Shown here in pieces: positions 14,062 to 14,813 of a stretch of 14,813 nt of DNA (the first letter of the stretch is position 1; each line of letters starts with the position of its first letter). The stretch is taken from NCBI GenBank assembly GCA_001771735.1, contig MEUM01000107.1:1-14813 (forward strand), in the 5' to 3' direction. The DNA is from Caldifarciminota bacterium RBG_13_43_14 (lineage in GTDB: Bacteria; Hydrothermota; Tepidihabitantia; SM23-42). The position numbers and the translations under genes were made by a program. The notes below the pieces were generated by a model, which was given only the letters and a program-made list of their open reading frames with translations, ran no database searches and had not been told where the DNA came from.

Positions 14062-14813
14062 TTAGATACTGATGCCGTTATGCTGTTTTGCTGATTGTAT
14101 CGTATTAAAAAGCAACATCGTTATGGTCATGGGTCCAACACCGCCGGGAACAGGCGAGATCGCGCTTGCCTTTTTGCTTACCTCTTCAAAATCAACATCA
14201 CCGATCAGACGAAAACCACTTTTTTTGCTGGGATCCGGGATCCGGTTGACTCCAACATCGATGACAACGGTTCCTGCCCGCACCATGTCGGCATTTACCG
14301 TATGGGCACGTCCTGCGGCGACTACTAATATGTCGGCTTGCCGGGTTAGATCGGTCATGTTCTTGGTGCCGGTATGACATATTGTGACGGTAGCGTTCGC
14401 TAGGGCTTTTTTCTGGATCAGTATCATTGCCAGCGGTTTTCCAACGATATTGGAGCGACCGACAATCACGACGTGTTTGCCAGCGAGCTCAATATTATTG
14501 CGGACCAGTAGTTGTTGTATCCCGTGGGGAGTACAAGGAAGAAAACAAGGAGCACCGATCATCATCTTGCCAATATTTACCGGATGGAATCCATCAACAT
14601 CTTTTTCCGGATCGATCGCGTATAATACTTTTGTTTCATTGATATGAGAAGGCAGGGGAAGCTGCACAAGGATGCCATGGATTTGCGGGTCAGAATTCAA
14701 TTTTTTGATCAGATTAAGCAGATCGGCTTCAGGTAGATTCGCGTCATAGCGGTACTCATGAGAATCAATGCCGATCTCGGCACAGGCTTTTTCCTTAGCT
14801 GTGACATAGGATA
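14062..14813 (-). CDS. folD: FolD bifunctional methylene-THF dehydrogenase/cyclohydrolase, 5' end off the window
   Basis: The frame is open to the right edge, so about 250 C-terminal codons of a usually 280-300 residue enzyme are visible. The edge begins in SYVTAKEKACAEIGI, which holds the YVxxK active-site lysine. Then come HGILVQLPLP, KDVDGFHP, PCTPHGI, the NADP-binding VIVGRSNIVGKP and the C-terminal PVPGGVGPMT, all standard FolD signatures. It interconverts 5,10-methylene- and 10-formyl-tetrahydrofolate, feeding purine, formyl-Met and methyl-group metabolism. The methyl-group link is a sensible reason to sit beside mtnA. The start codon and promoter are outside the window; an internal TTG at 14700 is not the start because homology continues upstream of it. 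Confidence 0.96.
   Translation of the reverse strand, partial: SYVTAKEKACAEIGIDSHEYRYDANLPEADLLNLIKKLNSDPQIHGILVQLPLPSHINETKVLYAIDPEKDVDGFHPVNIGKMMIGAPCFLPCTPHGIQQLLVRNNIELAGKHVVIVGRSNIVGKPLAMILIQKKALANATVTICHTGTKNMTDLTRQADILVVAAGRAHTVNADMVRAGTVVIDVGVNRIPDPSKKSGFRLIGDVDFEEVSKKASAISPVPGGVGPMTITMLLFNTIQSAKQHNGISI

Noticed and set aside
13306..14647. Several plus-strand ORFs of 70-102 codons opposite mtnA and folD
   Set aside because: They are antisense to two strongly recognised enzymes and show low-complexity translations with no initiation signals.

Overview
The window reads as a chromosomal segment of an uncultivated diderm bacterium with moderate GC (about 43% by eye). An MglA-type GTPase, DUF4388/TPR proteins, an outer-membrane-type beta-barrel and AT-rich intergenic repeats recall candidate phyla such as WOR-3 (Stahlbacteria). 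That placement is my impression, not a computed one. No phage, transposon, CRISPR or integrase sequence is visible.

Layout. (1) 1-752, minus: the 5' part of a DUF4438-family gene, with a good ribosome binding site and a near-consensus promoter. (2) 753-1304: an AT-rich intergenic region in which a CAT-anticodon tRNA with its own consensus promoter lies between two related imperfect repeats. (3) 1305-3813, plus: a small two-helix membrane protein, a RecJ-like DHH phosphoesterase and an MglA GTPase, overlapping or abutting. (4) 3899-11754, plus: a tight eight-gene cluster that starts at its own promoter. It encodes a Roadblock/LC7 protein, a tandem DnaA-type AAA+ ATPase, a DUF4388-TPR protein, CheR, CheD, CheB, a coiled-coil TPR protein and an inositol-monophosphatase-family enzyme. 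(5) 11749-14813, minus: folD (5' end off the window), mtnA and an outer-membrane beta-barrel protein, convergent with region 4 and overlapping it by 6 nt.

How it may work together. MglA and Roadblock proteins form a GTPase switch module for polarity or surface behaviour. Here they sit with a double DnaA-like ATPase, TPR scaffolds and the three receptor-modifying chemotaxis enzymes (methyltransferase, deamidase, methylesterase), but no CheA, CheW, CheY or receptor is in the window. The best candidate for an undescribed system is this cluster, especially the tandem ATPase: its first DnaA-type module looks intact, the second looks degenerate, and no DNA-binding domain is recognisable. The DUF4388 protein carries two 24-residue repeats resembling the c-di-GMP-binding MshEN motif, so a second-messenger input is plausible but unproven.
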